DNA from: Amoeboaphelidium protococcarum
Taxonomy: Eukaryota > Aphelidiomycota > Aphelidea
NCBI GenBank assembly: GCA_023515745.1
Contig: JALECJ010000258.1
Coordinates: 2,174,501 to 2,238,500 of the forward strand
Length of the DNA: 64,000 nucleotides
Direction of reading: 5' to 3'
In this document: piece after piece, positions 1-11,367 of the stretch
Position numbering within the stretch: position 1 is the stretch's first letter
How the letters are laid out: every line of letters begins with the position of its first letter
Notes under the pieces: generated by a model
Seen by the model: only the letters and a program-made list of their open reading frames with translations
What the model was told of the DNA's origin: nothing
Database searches by the model: none
Translations under genes and position numbers: made by a program

Positions 1-526
1 CACAGAGAGAGAGAGAGAGAAACTGAACAAAGGTGGAACAAGTACAGTAAGTGAGGCTCAGTAAATGATGATGAAATCGATCTGACTGAAAGTGGAAACG
101 GCCGAGATCGATTCAACAAATTTCACACTTTCTTTCATTCTCGCTCGCACGCTCTCACTGTCACTGTTGTTTCTCTGAAGAAGGGACCGTCGCAAGAATT
201 AACGCATGAACGGACGGACGGGCGAGGGAACGGGCTGTGGCTGAAACAAGAATGGGCGCAGTAGTGCTATTTCAACAACCAGGGGGGCCACAATGAGTGT
301 GAGTCATTCTTCATGCGTTCCTTTGATGCATACATCGAGAGAGCTGTGAAGTATTAGCTCAGGGATGAGGATAATTTGTAGCGTTTCCCGTCAACTTCTT
401 TATAAAGAGTCGTTCTTCATATTATATTTGTATTTAAAACAATGGACACTTGTATACACCCTTATATAAACACATTAAAAGGCATAAAATCAAGTATCAA
501 AAACTTTCTCAATAATTATACTAAAA
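1..526. other. Left edge without a supported gene
   Basis: The first 22 bases are an AG dinucleotide run. The following 300 bases are relatively G/C-rich and contain CTCGCTCGCAC-type sequence like that in other presumed promoters here. A plus-strand frame stays free of TGA through this stretch. It includes a somewhat protein-like patch near 250-350 with Cys residues, but it continues antisense through the zinc transporter, so openness alone is not evidence. It could be the tail of a gene lying to the left. Confidence 0.3.
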
Positions 527-1675
527 TCACTCGTTCAGGGCGATTAGAGCCATAAGGTATATGCCGCTGCACATTGAGCAGATTTAAAGCATAAACTCAA
601 ATATGCTCACATCGGAAGCCTCCAACAGTTCGGGAAGTATAGCTACAGTGGCAGTGTAAATCAGTCCACCGGCAGAGAATGGAATAACAGACTTTTCAAA
701 GCCTGCCAGTACCGATGCCGCCTACTCTCCCTGAATCCATATGCCGAACAGAACACCCAACACCGTTCCCATCGCTGACCACATTTGCATCAACACGGCG
801 ACCGGCTTGGAGAATCCACTCTAAATTAAAATTGCATAATCACTCACTTTATGTGGAATCTCGTGCAGAAATATGGCAAACGTTGTTGAAGCGGCAATAC
901 TAGGACTAGCATAATGTGATATAGACAAAGTCAGGCCGTCAGTAAAAGTGTGTGCCATACTGGATAATATCGACAGATAACCAGCACTAGATTAACGATG
1001 ATAATCATGGTGATGTCCGTGTGAAGGAGGTCCATTTAAAGCTTTATCTTAACTTTACGCTGAAGACGATGACTCAGCTTTACGTTTACGTAGCTCTGTC
1101 ACATTAACCTTGGTAGCTTTCAAAGATGAAGTTGACGCTTTCTTTTATAGATCAACACTTTGAACAGCAGCATTATGGTCCTAAGTAGTGTCCTAAGTAG
1201 AATGACTGCTATGATCTTCCTGATGATGATGATGGTGGTGATGATGACCTCCAGACACTGTGCGTATCAACTTGTCTACAATCATAAAGCAAATTAATCC
1301 AGCCAAAATTGCCAACATAGGCCCAATAGTATGTGCATGATTATGCGAGTGACTTTCCTATTTAGAATCATGATGATGATGATGATTATCGGTATGATGA
1401 TGGTGAGAACTGTGATCATGATGTTCATGTCCATGTTCAGAATGCTGTTCCATCACAAACGGAATGACATGTAGAAATATATCTCCTAGTAGAGTTCCAA
1501 CAGCGAATCCAACCAGGATTGTCATTACTATTTTAGGCAACTTTGCAGGTAGAAGCATCACAAGCAGGAGTGGAACAATAGTCACCAGTCCACAGGCAGC
1601 CAATGCATTATGAGAGGGAGAATTTGCACTCAAAATTTTAACAATCACCTGCTATTACTACTATAAGAAGTCCAT
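527..1675 (-). CDS. SLC39A7: ZIP-family zinc transporter, ZIP7/KE4-like (382 aa)
   Basis: A ZIP zinc transporter of the LIV-1/KE4 type, which in other eukaryotes releases Zn from the ER/Golgi lumen to the cytosol. Hydrophobic segments near residues 20-70 are followed by His-rich runs on both sides of a further membrane segment (HHHHTDNHHHHH, then HHHHHHHH), a Lys/Ser-rich loop, and the paired ZIP motifs HTFTDGL and HEIPHKVSD. It ends at TGA after ALNE. In-frame TAG and TAA occur repeatedly and read as Gln. The family consensus in the second motif is HEIPHE; here the last Glu is Lys, an unusual change at a metal-binding position. The start is the first ATG in frame, and a signal-peptide exon upstream cannot be excluded. 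ZIP7-like assignment is firm at family level, moderate at orthologue level. Confidence 0.88.
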
Positions 1676-2209
1676 TAAATACTTGTAAATAACTACTGGA
1701 TATAGTGTTTAAAATGCTAAGCTGAATTTGTTCAATTCCTTTAAAGGACAACAAGTACTAAGTAAAACACGCCTAAATCAAATAACAAACAGCAAAATTA
1801 ATTAGCAAATGGATCAAGTTTTGGTGGCTCCTCAATACATTAAAGCCGCGCGAACAGTGGTTGGAGGCTGCGACATGTCTTGAACCGTGTTTTGGGCATT
1901 TAGTGTAACAGATGTAGTTGTAATCTCTGATTTTCAAGTGAACAATGCTAATTGTAACGTCAATCAAGTTGTTGACTTTAAAACAATTCTATATTCCGCA
2001 TTATAGAATACGATAAAACTAAGATTAAAGAGATTCCAAGGAGCAGACATGCAATTTGGGGCATTTAACCTGAACCGTTTCAGCAATCTCTGACATTTGC
2101 CACTCTTTTGTCTCGCTATGCGCTGACTCGCAAGTGCGATCGTGAAAAGACGTCACTAAATTGACACCAGCGGGCATCATTCGTTACGAGAGATTTGTGG
2201 AGAAAATGA
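1676..2209. other. Gap with short open fragments, no supported gene
   Basis: Several plus-strand fragments look mildly protein-like, including one starting at an ATG near 1809 that hits TGA after 24 codons, and one around 1995-2164 ending in TGA. They lie in different frames. They may be exons or remnants of the reading frame that follows, but no joined product is convincing. Confidence 0.25.
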
Positions 2210-2971
2210 AATGTAAACCAGAGCTGGTTCAAGTTTTTGTATGGATTGAGCAAAGAAAAATGGTCAGAACGTGGTATATACATCAAAGATGTGAAAGAAT
2301 GTTCAAGAAAGGACGTTTAACAACTACTCAACGCTAAACGTGACGAAGATGGACTAGAGAGAGTGCGCCGTGCTTAAGGCCAGAAAATGGATAGGAAGAG
2401 TGACAAAGCCAGCGAACTAATCAATCCACCAGTACCGACTGCTAGAATTCTATTTCGAGAAGAACATATTACTAAATCGCGCTGCAAGTCCTGCTACTTT
2501 TAAACCGTTTTATCGTGTTAAAACAGTATTGTTATTTTTATTGCTATGACGAGCTCTTATCTGATGGATGGCGTAAATGCTTCCACGCTGGTTCTTGCTC
2601 TAAGAAACTTGCTGACTACTCTGGGCATTGAGATTTTCTCTGGCTCCACATTTAATGTTACATAGTATTGTAAGCTTACTGACATTAACTATACCACCAA
2701 CAAGTGGAAATGCCAAGTGGCGGTGTTTCACCAGGCCACCATACAAATGTTTGGTTTACAGAAGGATTTTTTGGTGAATTATGAAACTCAAACTACGAAT
2801 GCTCGCGTCAAGTATGAGGAGGTATAAATATATAACTTATTTGATAATGATAATCCATTTATTGAAGAGCTCGGTATGCCTGACGACGATCATTATGTGC
2901 CACTTACCAATGACGGCACAATTTTGCTATATCAACGCCAGACTATGAATCTGAGGCGGTGGCTGAGATGA
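2210..2971 (+). CDS. Unrecognised open frame, possibly partial or decayed
   Basis: A frame free of TGA runs from 2210 to the TGA at 2969-2971. Its second half, from the ATG at 2546 (141 aa), has balanced composition and looks coding, but I do not recognise the family. An A/T-rich patch just before 2546 may be a promoter, which would make 2546 the true start. At the C-terminus the neighbouring frame continues as coding-like sequence (from about 2942 to a TGA near 3055) with many acidic residues, so a one-base shift or an unrecognised intron may separate the real end from this one. An upstream segment (2210-2480) rich in Lys, Arg and Glu could be a separate exon or gene. Function unknown. Confidence 0.35.
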
Positions 2972-3201
2972 GGAGCGCGATAAATCTGGAAGATGCTGAG
3001 TTGGCATGCTCTGTAGCAAATGTCAAAGCGATCAGCTATACCTGCAATCTATATTGACGCCCTGGTAAACTTTATCAAGGACATGGTTTAGATGATGATG
3101 TATCTCATTAACAAGATAAACACCGCATTGATTCTTAATATCAGTTGAGACAACAGAAACATAGTAAAAGTAATGACAAGTAAACTATACATATTACTCA
3201 G

Positions 3202-6200
3202 TCAATTTGTTGATTTCAATAGTCCAAACAATCCCTTCTTCTTACCACTTCCCGATTTAGATTCCCCCTTCTTGGATTTACTACTCATCTAACTGCCTTG
3301 CCTTTGGTGTGAAGACTGCTGCTTCTACGCCTGATCAGCAGTGTCTTCCGCAGGCGCACTTCCTTGGTCTAAGAGGATATTCAGAGCCTATTATACATTG
3401 CCATTAGCGGCAGCTAGAGCTGTAGTGGCTTACTCTTCAGAAAATCCCATGCTGGTGACTTCTTGTACTTTAGACGCGTCCGATGATGAATTACTATTTA
3501 CAGCTTTTTCACCTGTATCACGATCACCACTTTCGTCATTAGCCACAGCATCAAAGAATGATGTGTCGGCAACGATCTCTGCAGAAGGTTAACTTTAGGC
3601 AGATACAGCATTACTCACCTTATCAGTTGGATTCTTGCCTGAAGGAGAGCTTGTGATAGACGCTGCTCCACCAGAAGACTGAAACGGGTTATCTGTCTGA
3701 TTGTTAGCCGTAAACAGCGAGTTGAAATCATCCGTCTGATTGGAATTAGAGGCAGGTGCAGGGACTTTTGTAGAAGCTGTCGGAGACACAAATGGATTCT
3801 CAGCGGCTTGACTGAAGAAATCATCACCAAATGGATCCGGACTAGATGAATCTGTAGCAGGTTTCTTCGAATTACTTTGCGATTGCTATTGAGTAGCCGT
3901 AATAACCGGCTATTACGATTAACTGACCACTCCGAAGAAATCCAAACCATCATCCATCTACTTTTAAGGGGATTATTATTATTATAATACTTGGGCAAAA
4001 GGCGAACTATCAGCCTCAAAATCATCTTAATCGGATTAAACAACCACTCCAGCTCCTCCATCCTGACCAAGAGATGCAAATTCCTTTTCAAATTCATCGA
4101 ATGGATTCGGTTCCTTCTACTACTATTATTACTGATGGTCGACAGTTTAAGACTCTTTGGCGTGCTCACTTTCATGCTTCTTGGCAAAATCCTTTTCAAA
4201 GTCATCAATGGAAGGGAATTTCTTATCAAAACTGCTCAATTCACCACTTTTTACTGGTTGCTAAACATTATCAGGTGAAGATGCGACTTAAGTAGATGGC
4301 GATTACTTCTCCAGCTGCTAATCAATATCCGCCTTTAATTGTTCCTAAGGCGACGTGGCAGCAGCTTTAAAAAAGTCATCATCAAACGCATCACTTGGAC
4401 TATCATAATTGCTAGTGCCTGAACTTGAAGCAATGACTGCTTACTTAACAGCCTACTGCTACTATTTAACAGGCATCGGCTGTGTAGAACCAAAGCCAAG
4501 ATCAGAAAAGAAATCCTATTCAGCCACGGATGACTTGATAACATCATTCTTCGATGAGGGCTATAACTGCACAGAGGTTGATGACAAGCGTCGCGTACCA
4601 GAATCACTGACCGGAGATGTAAATAGAGATGTTTACGCTGCAGGCTCAGTCTTTACAGATTTGATGCTACGATTATCCCAATTTAAACTTGTAAAATCTG
4701 GCTACTTTGCATTTTACATATCTTTCAGATTCTACTCCAGCTGGCTCTTTTGATTACGAATACTATCCACATTATTAGAAAGATTCTAAATCTCAGACTA
4801 CTAATGCTAACGCTCCAACTGAATTGATGCTATCTATTACTGGATTTGGGCAATCGACTACTCCGTCTACTACTTTTCTTCTACCAAACGCATAGCCTAA
4901 GTCCTATCAACATTAAACTATAGTAGCAAAGCTTCCTTCTCCTGTTAAATATTTTGGTACTGTTAATTCAACATTAACAAGTCTTAGTTCTACTTCTCTA
5001 TCCACTATCTTCCTTCGATCGACTTTTACTAGATCTATTCCAACTCTCCAGATTCTTGAGATATTCTTCGATTCAATTCTTCAATCTATTACTGAGTCGC
5101 TGCAAACTTGGAAGACATTTCTATGACAGTATTCACCTCTTAATCTCGCTGCTACTTTATTAACATCACTTTCTATTCAAGTTCCTTCTTTTAAGAATCT
5201 AATCCACCCAGATCTTATTACAGCTTCTATTACTTCGCCTACAATTCAGCCACCTCATTGTTTAGCATTTATGAATTATTCTAAAGACTGGCAATTTCAT
5301 CAGTTCTCTATTGAACATTTTTTTACAACCTGTCAACGCTCTGCGCCATCGCTTAACTATTTTGCATATTCCTGTCTAATGTTGAGCTGTTATAATTACC
5401 GCCATACATGCTACCACCAGTCATTTGCGGCTGGATAGGCTGGTGAGGGACAGAGAAAATAGATTGACGCTTGGAATCCATATCTCCAGCGACACCAAAC
5501 TGATTAGATAAATTACTCATGCCTTGAGACGGAGACGTGTGCATACTAGTATAACTCTGATTATAAGAGGGTGAAGTATTAGATTACTGCGATATCATAG
5601 ATGACTATTACTGCCCAGAAGAAGTAACTTTCATTACGAGACTCTAAGGAATCTATTAAGGCAATGTAGATCCTTATAAAACGCTCTTTATCAGAGACAT
5701 ACCAATTATGAACTAAGCTTTACTGATTCTACCAGGAGTTGTGGGTAGCAGTGATGAGGTTGTCAACAACTTCCAGACTTGTGACAGAATATCCTAACCA
5801 AGATTAGACTTCATATAACATTAAGCACACTCCTAGTTGGAGATAGAGCCCGATTGCATAGTGTCGATACTGTTGAACACTGTTGTAAACTGTTAGAAAT
5901 CAGCATCAGACAGTTGAAATGGCCCAACATTGGATTAAGACTATTATTGATTACTCATTCCCATGGACAGTGAGCCATCTGTATTAGAAGGCTGATAATA
6001 AGAATTCACAGAGCTACCAGTCTTTTACACAGGGACTACACATTTTCAAAATGATATTATTCAAACACATTCAATAATGTTCAATAGCCACAGACTTACT
6101 GAATTGCTAAGAGGTTTAACCAGGCGAACGTTGTTGCATCTATTGCGCTTTTACAGCCTTCATCACTTGAACGAACCCATTAAAATCCAGCTATTTTTTT

Positions 6201-6409
6201 AGCATAACATCGACAGAATTCCAAATCTAAATAGAATAAATATAAATACATATTAGGTAAAATTTAATAATACAATGACGTACCTTTATAAGAACATCTT
6301 GAGGAAGTCCACTCTATTAGAGAACTGGATAGGCCTACTGAGCAGTGATGACAGGAGCATCTCCAGCATAAGTCTTGTACACCTTTTTCAAACTATCCAG
6401 ATCATCCAT
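3202..6409 (-). CDS. EDE1: Ede1/Eps15-like endocytic scaffold with two EH domains and a C-terminal UBA (1028 aa, 3 exons)
   Basis: An early endocytic adaptor that would bind NPF-motif proteins and ubiquitinated cargo at the plasma membrane. Exon 1 and exon 2 encode an EH domain (SGLPQDVLIK then IWNSVD). Exon 3 has a second EH domain near residues 127-210 (SNLGQDILSQVWKLL), a Gln-rich coiled coil around 330-500, a disordered acidic region with DPF/NPF-like motifs (DNPFQSS), and a C-terminal UBA domain (TSMGFSEEQATTAL) before a Lys-rich tail. Introns are 6227-6283 (57 nt) and 6036-6099 (64 nt), GT-AG, supported because they restore the EH fold and the frame. Yeast Ede1 has three EH domains; only two are visible here. 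Many Gln codons are TAA/TAG, including runs of four TAA. The two-EH, coiled-coil, UBA order is fungal rather than animal. Confidence 0.9.
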
Positions 6410-6615
6410 ATTGATAAAAACAATCCAAAAAAGATGAATACTGCTGATAAGACGAGTTGATGAGGACAGTGTACTATACTCGAATATAAGGTACTTCAAC
6501 TGATCACAGAAAGAAAAGAAGGAATTTGTTTGAAGAATCTGAAACGATCAAGCGGTTGCAGCTAAAGATGTTCAAGAAGCAAGTTGGAATTCAATTACAA
6601 TCATCATAAATTACA

Positions 6616-9139
6616 TCAACGATTAGAGTTAGGAGCAGATTATTTCCTAGAGTAATAATACACAAAAGCTTAAACACCACGAGAAGTTATGCTTTTCCTG
6701 ATGATTCTCTCTGCTTTATACCAGTCTTGGACGTGAATTGATTGTCCAAATCGAGGCAAGTGAACAGACGCATTTTGTTGAATCGCAAACGAACAAACCC
6801 GTTACATCGCTGTCTTCAGCACGTCGAGATCTATATCAGACACCTAGTCATTACGCAATCTTTTCTGAGCAACTACCAGGGCCACATAAATTTATGGATG
6901 ATCATCATGAGAGCCGATGGGAATACAATGTACATCGCCAAAGTGTAAATCTTTCATCTGATACGCAAGCAAATACTTCTCTTGTATCACAGGCGATAAC
7001 TATGATAATGATCGGAAAAGACCAAATCGAGACCATCTACCAGAATCATCCACGCTATGGACAATAACGCAATTGTCATCACCTCTAAGACGGGTGACAT
7101 CACCGCTCACGTACACAATTTCCTTCTCGTCGCAAAGCTCTGTGATATCATTTAAGATTTCTTAATCAGCAATTCTAAGAGATGTATAGTCATTATCATC
7201 CCACAGCTTTCGCAACTTCTTCTGCTTCTTCTCCTATGCCGCTATTCTGCGCAAAAGCCTTTCGTTCTCTAGTAATTAATTATAATCACTTTAATTATTG
7301 CTACGAGGATCCTAGACGCTGATCTACGCAGCAAGGTCAATGAGATTCTAAGCGGACATTTTACGCTCCCCAGAGTAATCTTTACCTTCATACACGTACA
7401 TACTATCTGGCTATGAAGTAGAACAAGATTACTGTTCATCATCCTGCTATAAAGGTCCTCTTTAATGCAACAGATTGTCTATCCAAGATGATAAATCTTT
7501 ATGATCAGCAATTTTAGTAGATTTATCGTCTTCCATTATCTACTCTGCTCCAAACGTGACTATTTCACTCAAATTCAATGACTGTCGTTCAGCATCACCA
7601 GTACCATCTTTAATCTCATCATCATGATCATCTAAGAGCGATCGACTCAACTGCAACTTCTATTACCCGCGGCGGTAAATAATTTCATCCACAGTGCCTT
7701 TGCATATCAATTTGATGACAGACACCTCCTTTGACTGTCCTATTCTATGAGCACGAGCAGCAGCCTGTAGATCCATTTAAGGATTATGATCAATGTCGTA
7801 GAATATCACTGTGTCAGCATTAACTAAATTCAACCCGACACCGCCAGCTCTAGTACTCAAAAGAAATACAAAGGGACTCTGAGTTTTATAGCGATCCAAC
7901 ACCTGGAATCTATCCTGACCGCGAACAGATCCATCCAAACGTTCGTACTCATACTACCGATAGTCCATATAGTCTTGCAATATGTCCAACATTGAAGTCA
8001 TTTGACAGAATATTAACACTCGATGTCCATTCAATTTCAGTCTATCTAATAGTGAATCCAAAGCTAGCAATTTACCAGAAGTCTCGACGAGATGTTAACC
8101 CAACTCGAAAGGCTCCTTCTCAACTCCATTAAACAAGTACGGATGAGACACGCATTTCCTCAGCTGTATCAAAGTATTATTTAGTGATTGAGTAGATTTC
8201 TGATTGTGCTGATATGCGCGTACAATTAAACTGATATCCTACTTCAGGATTGAGCGATATAAATCCCGCTGCAAGTCTGACATTCCACATTCTAGAACAA
8301 CTTCCTGTAATCTTGGTAGAGTTAAAACTTGTCTTTTGGTTCGGCGCAGCATCACCTTATCCGTTAAAAGCTTTAATGAATTCAAATCATCTTTATACCA
8401 TTAAACAAATACCTTAGAGTTGACGTGTGACATTAATTGTGGATTGAGAAATTTCAACAGAGAATACAATTCTACCAAGTTATTCTAAATCGGAGTACCT
8501 GTCAGCAGTAATCGCTATTTAATGTTCAAACTATCGAGCATTTAGAATGTCTTTGACTAGTCATTTCTTCAATCTCTATGCTTCATCGACACAGAGAAAG
8601 TCTAATTAGAGTCTGGATAAAACTGAATAATCTAGCAGAACCATCTCATACGATGTAACAATAACTTGCGCGTTCTCTAGATTAGCCATCTATTATGTTC
8701 TTTCTTCTTTACTTCCATGATAAGCAATACGTGTGAGTTACGGAGCAAAGTAAACCATCTCTTCCATCCAATTACGCAGAACGCTGAGTGGCACAACAAT
8801 TAAAGATCGCGTAATGATACGTTAAGATGTCAACCATTAAATATAAGCGATTGACTGTATAGTCTTGCCCAAGCCTTGCTCATCAGCCAGAATGCCATTC
8901 AAACCAACTTGACGCAAATTTATAAGCCATTTTACACCATCAACTTGGAATTATTTAAGCTGTGGTATGAGAATTTGCTCCATCTCATCGTACTAGACAG
9001 AGTCATTCTACTTGAAGAAGTTTAGAATTCTCTGCTCAAATTCACCTCTTGAGATCTAATTAAAGTCATTCTCAGGCAGGGTGGATACTTCTTACTCACT
9101 ATAGTCAGATTCTGCTTCACTAGACACACTACCTGCCAT
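6616..9139 (-). CDS. CHD1L: CHD1L/ALC1-type SNF2 remodeller with macro domain, interrupted by a +1 frameshift
   Basis: An SNF2-family chromatin remodelling ATPase. In animals CHD1L is activated by poly(ADP-ribose) through its macro domain during DNA repair. Visible: helicase motif I as ADEQGLGKT, motif II as VDEAQR (Gln from TAG, not the usual His), LLTGTPIQNN, and the C-terminal lobe with [13 protein letters not shown] and ARAHRIGQ. A linker follows, then a macro domain near residues 680-830 with [10 protein letters not shown] and SVHLPRFG, matching human CHD1L in order. Just after motif II the frame reads AAG AAA TGA at 8561-8566. Skipping one A restores RLKN and a clean frame to the TGA at 6616. 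Length about 840 aa fits the family. The lesion may be an assembly error, a programmed shift or a recent mutation. Reads would decide. Confidence 0.9.
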
Positions 9140-9278
9140 AGTTGACGGAGATAATTTAAACTCTTCCTGAAACTTAAAAAGAAGAGAGAAAGCAATGAGA
9201 GAGAACAGTTAGAAGAAACGATGCGCTCATATAACAAAAAATGGAAGGTATAACAATAAAAGTCTTTTATTTTTATAT

Positions 9279-9644
9279 TCAGTGATGATGATCATGTTCC
9301 CGGTCGAAGCGAAGTCCACAGTAGCGACATTTATTAACGCCCTTGTCCAGGTTGATGTACACCTTCTAATGACCGAGACCGCTGTGTCCACCATCACACG
9401 CCACAACTCTACTCTTACTCTTAATAATCGGCTACTTGGCAATATATTCCATGGCAGATGGCGGTCTAGGCTGAGCGGAGATATCAATCTGTTCAAATCG
9501 AGGATTAGAACCGAGAACCTGCTACAGAGATTTACTGTGCGGTTGTGTTGCGTTGGCCACTCTCTATCCACTAGTGTTCATCATCGTCTACTTTGTCAAA
9601 TCAGTCTTCATCCTCATCGCTAATCTCTACATGACTTGCCTCAT
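9279..9644 (-). CDS. NDUFS6: Mitochondrial complex I subunit NDUFS6 (121 aa)
   Basis: The zinc-binding accessory subunit of NADH:ubiquinone oxidoreductase, acting in the matrix arm. The conserved C-terminus is clear: VVACDGGHSGLGHQKVY followed by CRYCGL and HDHHH, which provide the zinc ligands. The central NPRFEQ...QPRPPSA stretch resembles fungal orthologues. The N-terminus (MRQVMQRLAMRMK) is rich in Arg/Lys and lacks acidic residues, as expected for a mitochondrial presequence. Three Gln codons are TAG. It lies tandem to the CHD1L gene on the same strand, and its start faces the Sus1 gene across about 300 bp. Confidence 0.93.
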
Positions 9645-9951
9645 ACTTACTCTCTACAAAGCTATTTAGAGGTTGTCCAATTTAATAAAGCAGTTAAATT
9701 CTTTCAAATTGTACTGTAGATGTTGACCACTACTGAAAATACAGAGGAAATGCAAGATGAAGGAAAGATTACAGTAAATGGTCTCTCTTTCTCTCACTCA
9801 CCCACTGGCGAAAAGCGAAAAGACTGGCGCGGCCGTTAACAATTTGTCGCGTTGAACAAGAAGAGCAACAATAACTACTTGCACATTTTTGATTCTCTAA
9901 ATTTGAAAAGTTTTGATAGATACAAAACATATAAAAGCAACTTTCCCAATA
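9645..9951. promoter_or_regulatory. Divergent spacer between NDUFS6 and Sus1
   Basis: Noncoding DNA between two starts facing apart. It contains a pyrimidine-rich stretch (CTCTCTTTCTCTCACTC near 9783) and a G/C-rich GCGAAAAGCGAAAAG block near 9810, then A/T-rich sequence before the Sus1 ATG. Presumed shared promoter, inferred from position only. Confidence 0.45.
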
Positions 9952-10263
9952 ATGGCCACTAGCTAAGAGCAGAACGAGTTGAGGAACAAGATTAATTAGA
10001 AATTAATTGAATCAGGGGAGAAGGATAAACTTAGAGAGTACCTGCGTCAACGTCTATCAGAGTGTGGATGGAAGGATGGATTGAAGCAGTACTGTCGGGA
10101 CATTGTAAAGAGTAAGACGCAGTAGAATCCCCAGAATCCAGATGTCACTGTCGAGGATCTGGTAGCTGAAATATCTCCATACGCCCGTAGTTCTGTACCT
10201 AATGAGGTGAAAGCTGAGCTGGTAAAGTTGATTGAAGAATTTGTTGCCAACAACCAGTAGTGA
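9952..10263 (+). CDS. ENY2: Sus1/ENY2, SAGA and TREX-2 subunit (103 aa)
   Basis: A small helical protein shared by the SAGA deubiquitinase module and the TREX-2 mRNA export complex, in nucleus and nuclear pore. The whole family length is present: an N-terminal helix (ELRNKINQKLIESGE), KLREYLRQRL, SECGWKD, and the C-terminal VPNEVKAELVKLI. TAG or TAA encodes Gln near residues 5, 16, 58 and at the C-terminus (NNQQ then TGA). No intron is seen. The 3' end converges on a small unknown gene 133 bp away. Confidence 0.92.
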
Positions 10264-10396
10264 TACTGGACATGTGCAACCTTTTGCCCGTGAATGATGT
10301 AGTAAATAAAGATTTGAGAAAAGCCATAATATAAAAGAATTAATTGTTAATAATGATGATAATGTAGCATAATTTTTATTATTCATATAGTCAAAT

Positions 10397-10594
10397 TCAA
10401 TTTTAAGCCTGAGCAGCATTAGAGTCACTGAATAACCATTTGCTCTCCTTGCTTCCATCCTTGTTGTTCACAGTGTACTTGGCAGCAGATTCCTTATGGG
10501 AACGACGCATAGCCTGCACCTTGAACTCTTCCTTCAACACAGATCTCAACGCGCTTGCAGCCTAGAGGGAAGTCTTTAAGAATGTGACAGTCAT
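10397..10594 (-). CDS. Small unrecognised basic protein (65 aa)
   Basis: An open frame of 65 codons beginning MTVTFLKTSLQAAS and ending ...SNAAQAQN before TGA. I do not recognise it. The N-terminal third is amphipathic with no acidic residue until LKEEF, which would suit a short mitochondrial or membrane-peripheral helix. The middle is basic (MRRSHKES) and the end is Ser/Asn/Gln-rich. It sits between convergent Sus1 and divergent DAD1, with a proper spacer on each side, which supports a real gene. One internal TAG and one terminal TAA read as Gln. It could be a small respiratory or ribosome-associated subunit; that is a guess. Confidence 0.6.
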
Positions 10595-10846
10595 ACCTTC
10601 CAATGTATTTAAATCAACGATTATTTGAAATGTAAAGCTCAAATTAAAATATAATTTCACCAACAAGCACCAAATATTCTATACTTGAGAGTGAAAAGAG
10701 GAAAGGACGCGCAGACTAACGAGCGAAATTGGGGAAAATAATATAACCAGCGAGAATTGAGAAGAGTGCTTTCTCGCGCTCTGTTCCACTAGAAAAGTCA
10801 ATAGTTATCAGAACACGCTGTAAATAAGCGCTACCGTTACTTATTG

Positions 10847-11257
10847 ATGGCTCAGAATCAGGCTGTTACTTAAATTAAAGGCGCAAGTGCCTCGTTGTGG
10901 TCCTCATACGTCAAGAGTACAACTCTGAAGACTAGAATGATTGACGCTTACTTGGCCACGGTTATGGCTCACGGTGTGTTGATTTTTATGTATGGACTAC
11001 TGACCTCTGCTTATCCGTACAACTCATTCTTGGCTGCTTTTGGATGTTCTGTTGGATAGTTTGTATTCACTGTGAATCTGAGAATGAAAACTTAGAGTCA
11101 GAACGTTGCACAGCTTGACTCTTTCGGTGAGCCAGTTAATAAAAAGGTTTCATCTGCGCGACTGTATGGACTTCCTGCTGATGAAATTATACCGTTTGCC
11201 GAGTTCATCTCATGTCATCTCCTTCTGTACATATTCGTAGTAAATTTCTTAGGCTGA
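10847..11257 (+). CDS. OST2: DAD1/Ost2, oligosaccharyltransferase subunit (136 aa)
   Basis: A membrane subunit of the ER oligosaccharyltransferase that N-glycosylates nascent proteins. Recognisable blocks are TRMIDAYLATVMAHGV, SAYPYNSFLAAFG followed by VGQFVFTVNLR, and the C-terminal FAEFI then VVNFLG. The Gln of VGQF, conserved in the family, is encoded by TAG, one of the clearest proofs of recoding in this window. Three hydrophobic segments are present. Compared with typical DAD1 (about 113 aa) there are extra residues after the second membrane segment (around KKVSSARLYGLPAD) before the last helix. Confidence 0.93.
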
Positions 11258-11367
11258 ATTGTTACTGCGCTTAAAATAAAATTATTAAAACTTGAGTAAA
11301 CAGCAATTTTATTTAACACGCGACTTATTATAGTTAAATTGCCCTTCCCAATGGACAGAGAATCAAA

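Noticed and set aside
1-500. A plus-strand gene at the left edge, from the open frame with a Cys-containing patch near 250-350
   Set aside because: The frame stays open through the antisense of the next gene, no start is visible, and no family was recognised.
8561-8566. Calling the AAA-TGA site a proven programmed frameshift like those of Euplotes
   Set aside because: One instance next to a homopolymer of A is not enough. No other confident case was found in the window.
8540-8590. An intron explanation for the CHD1L frameshift
   Set aside because: The only GT-AG interval nearby would remove the DEAQ motif and is under 25 nt.
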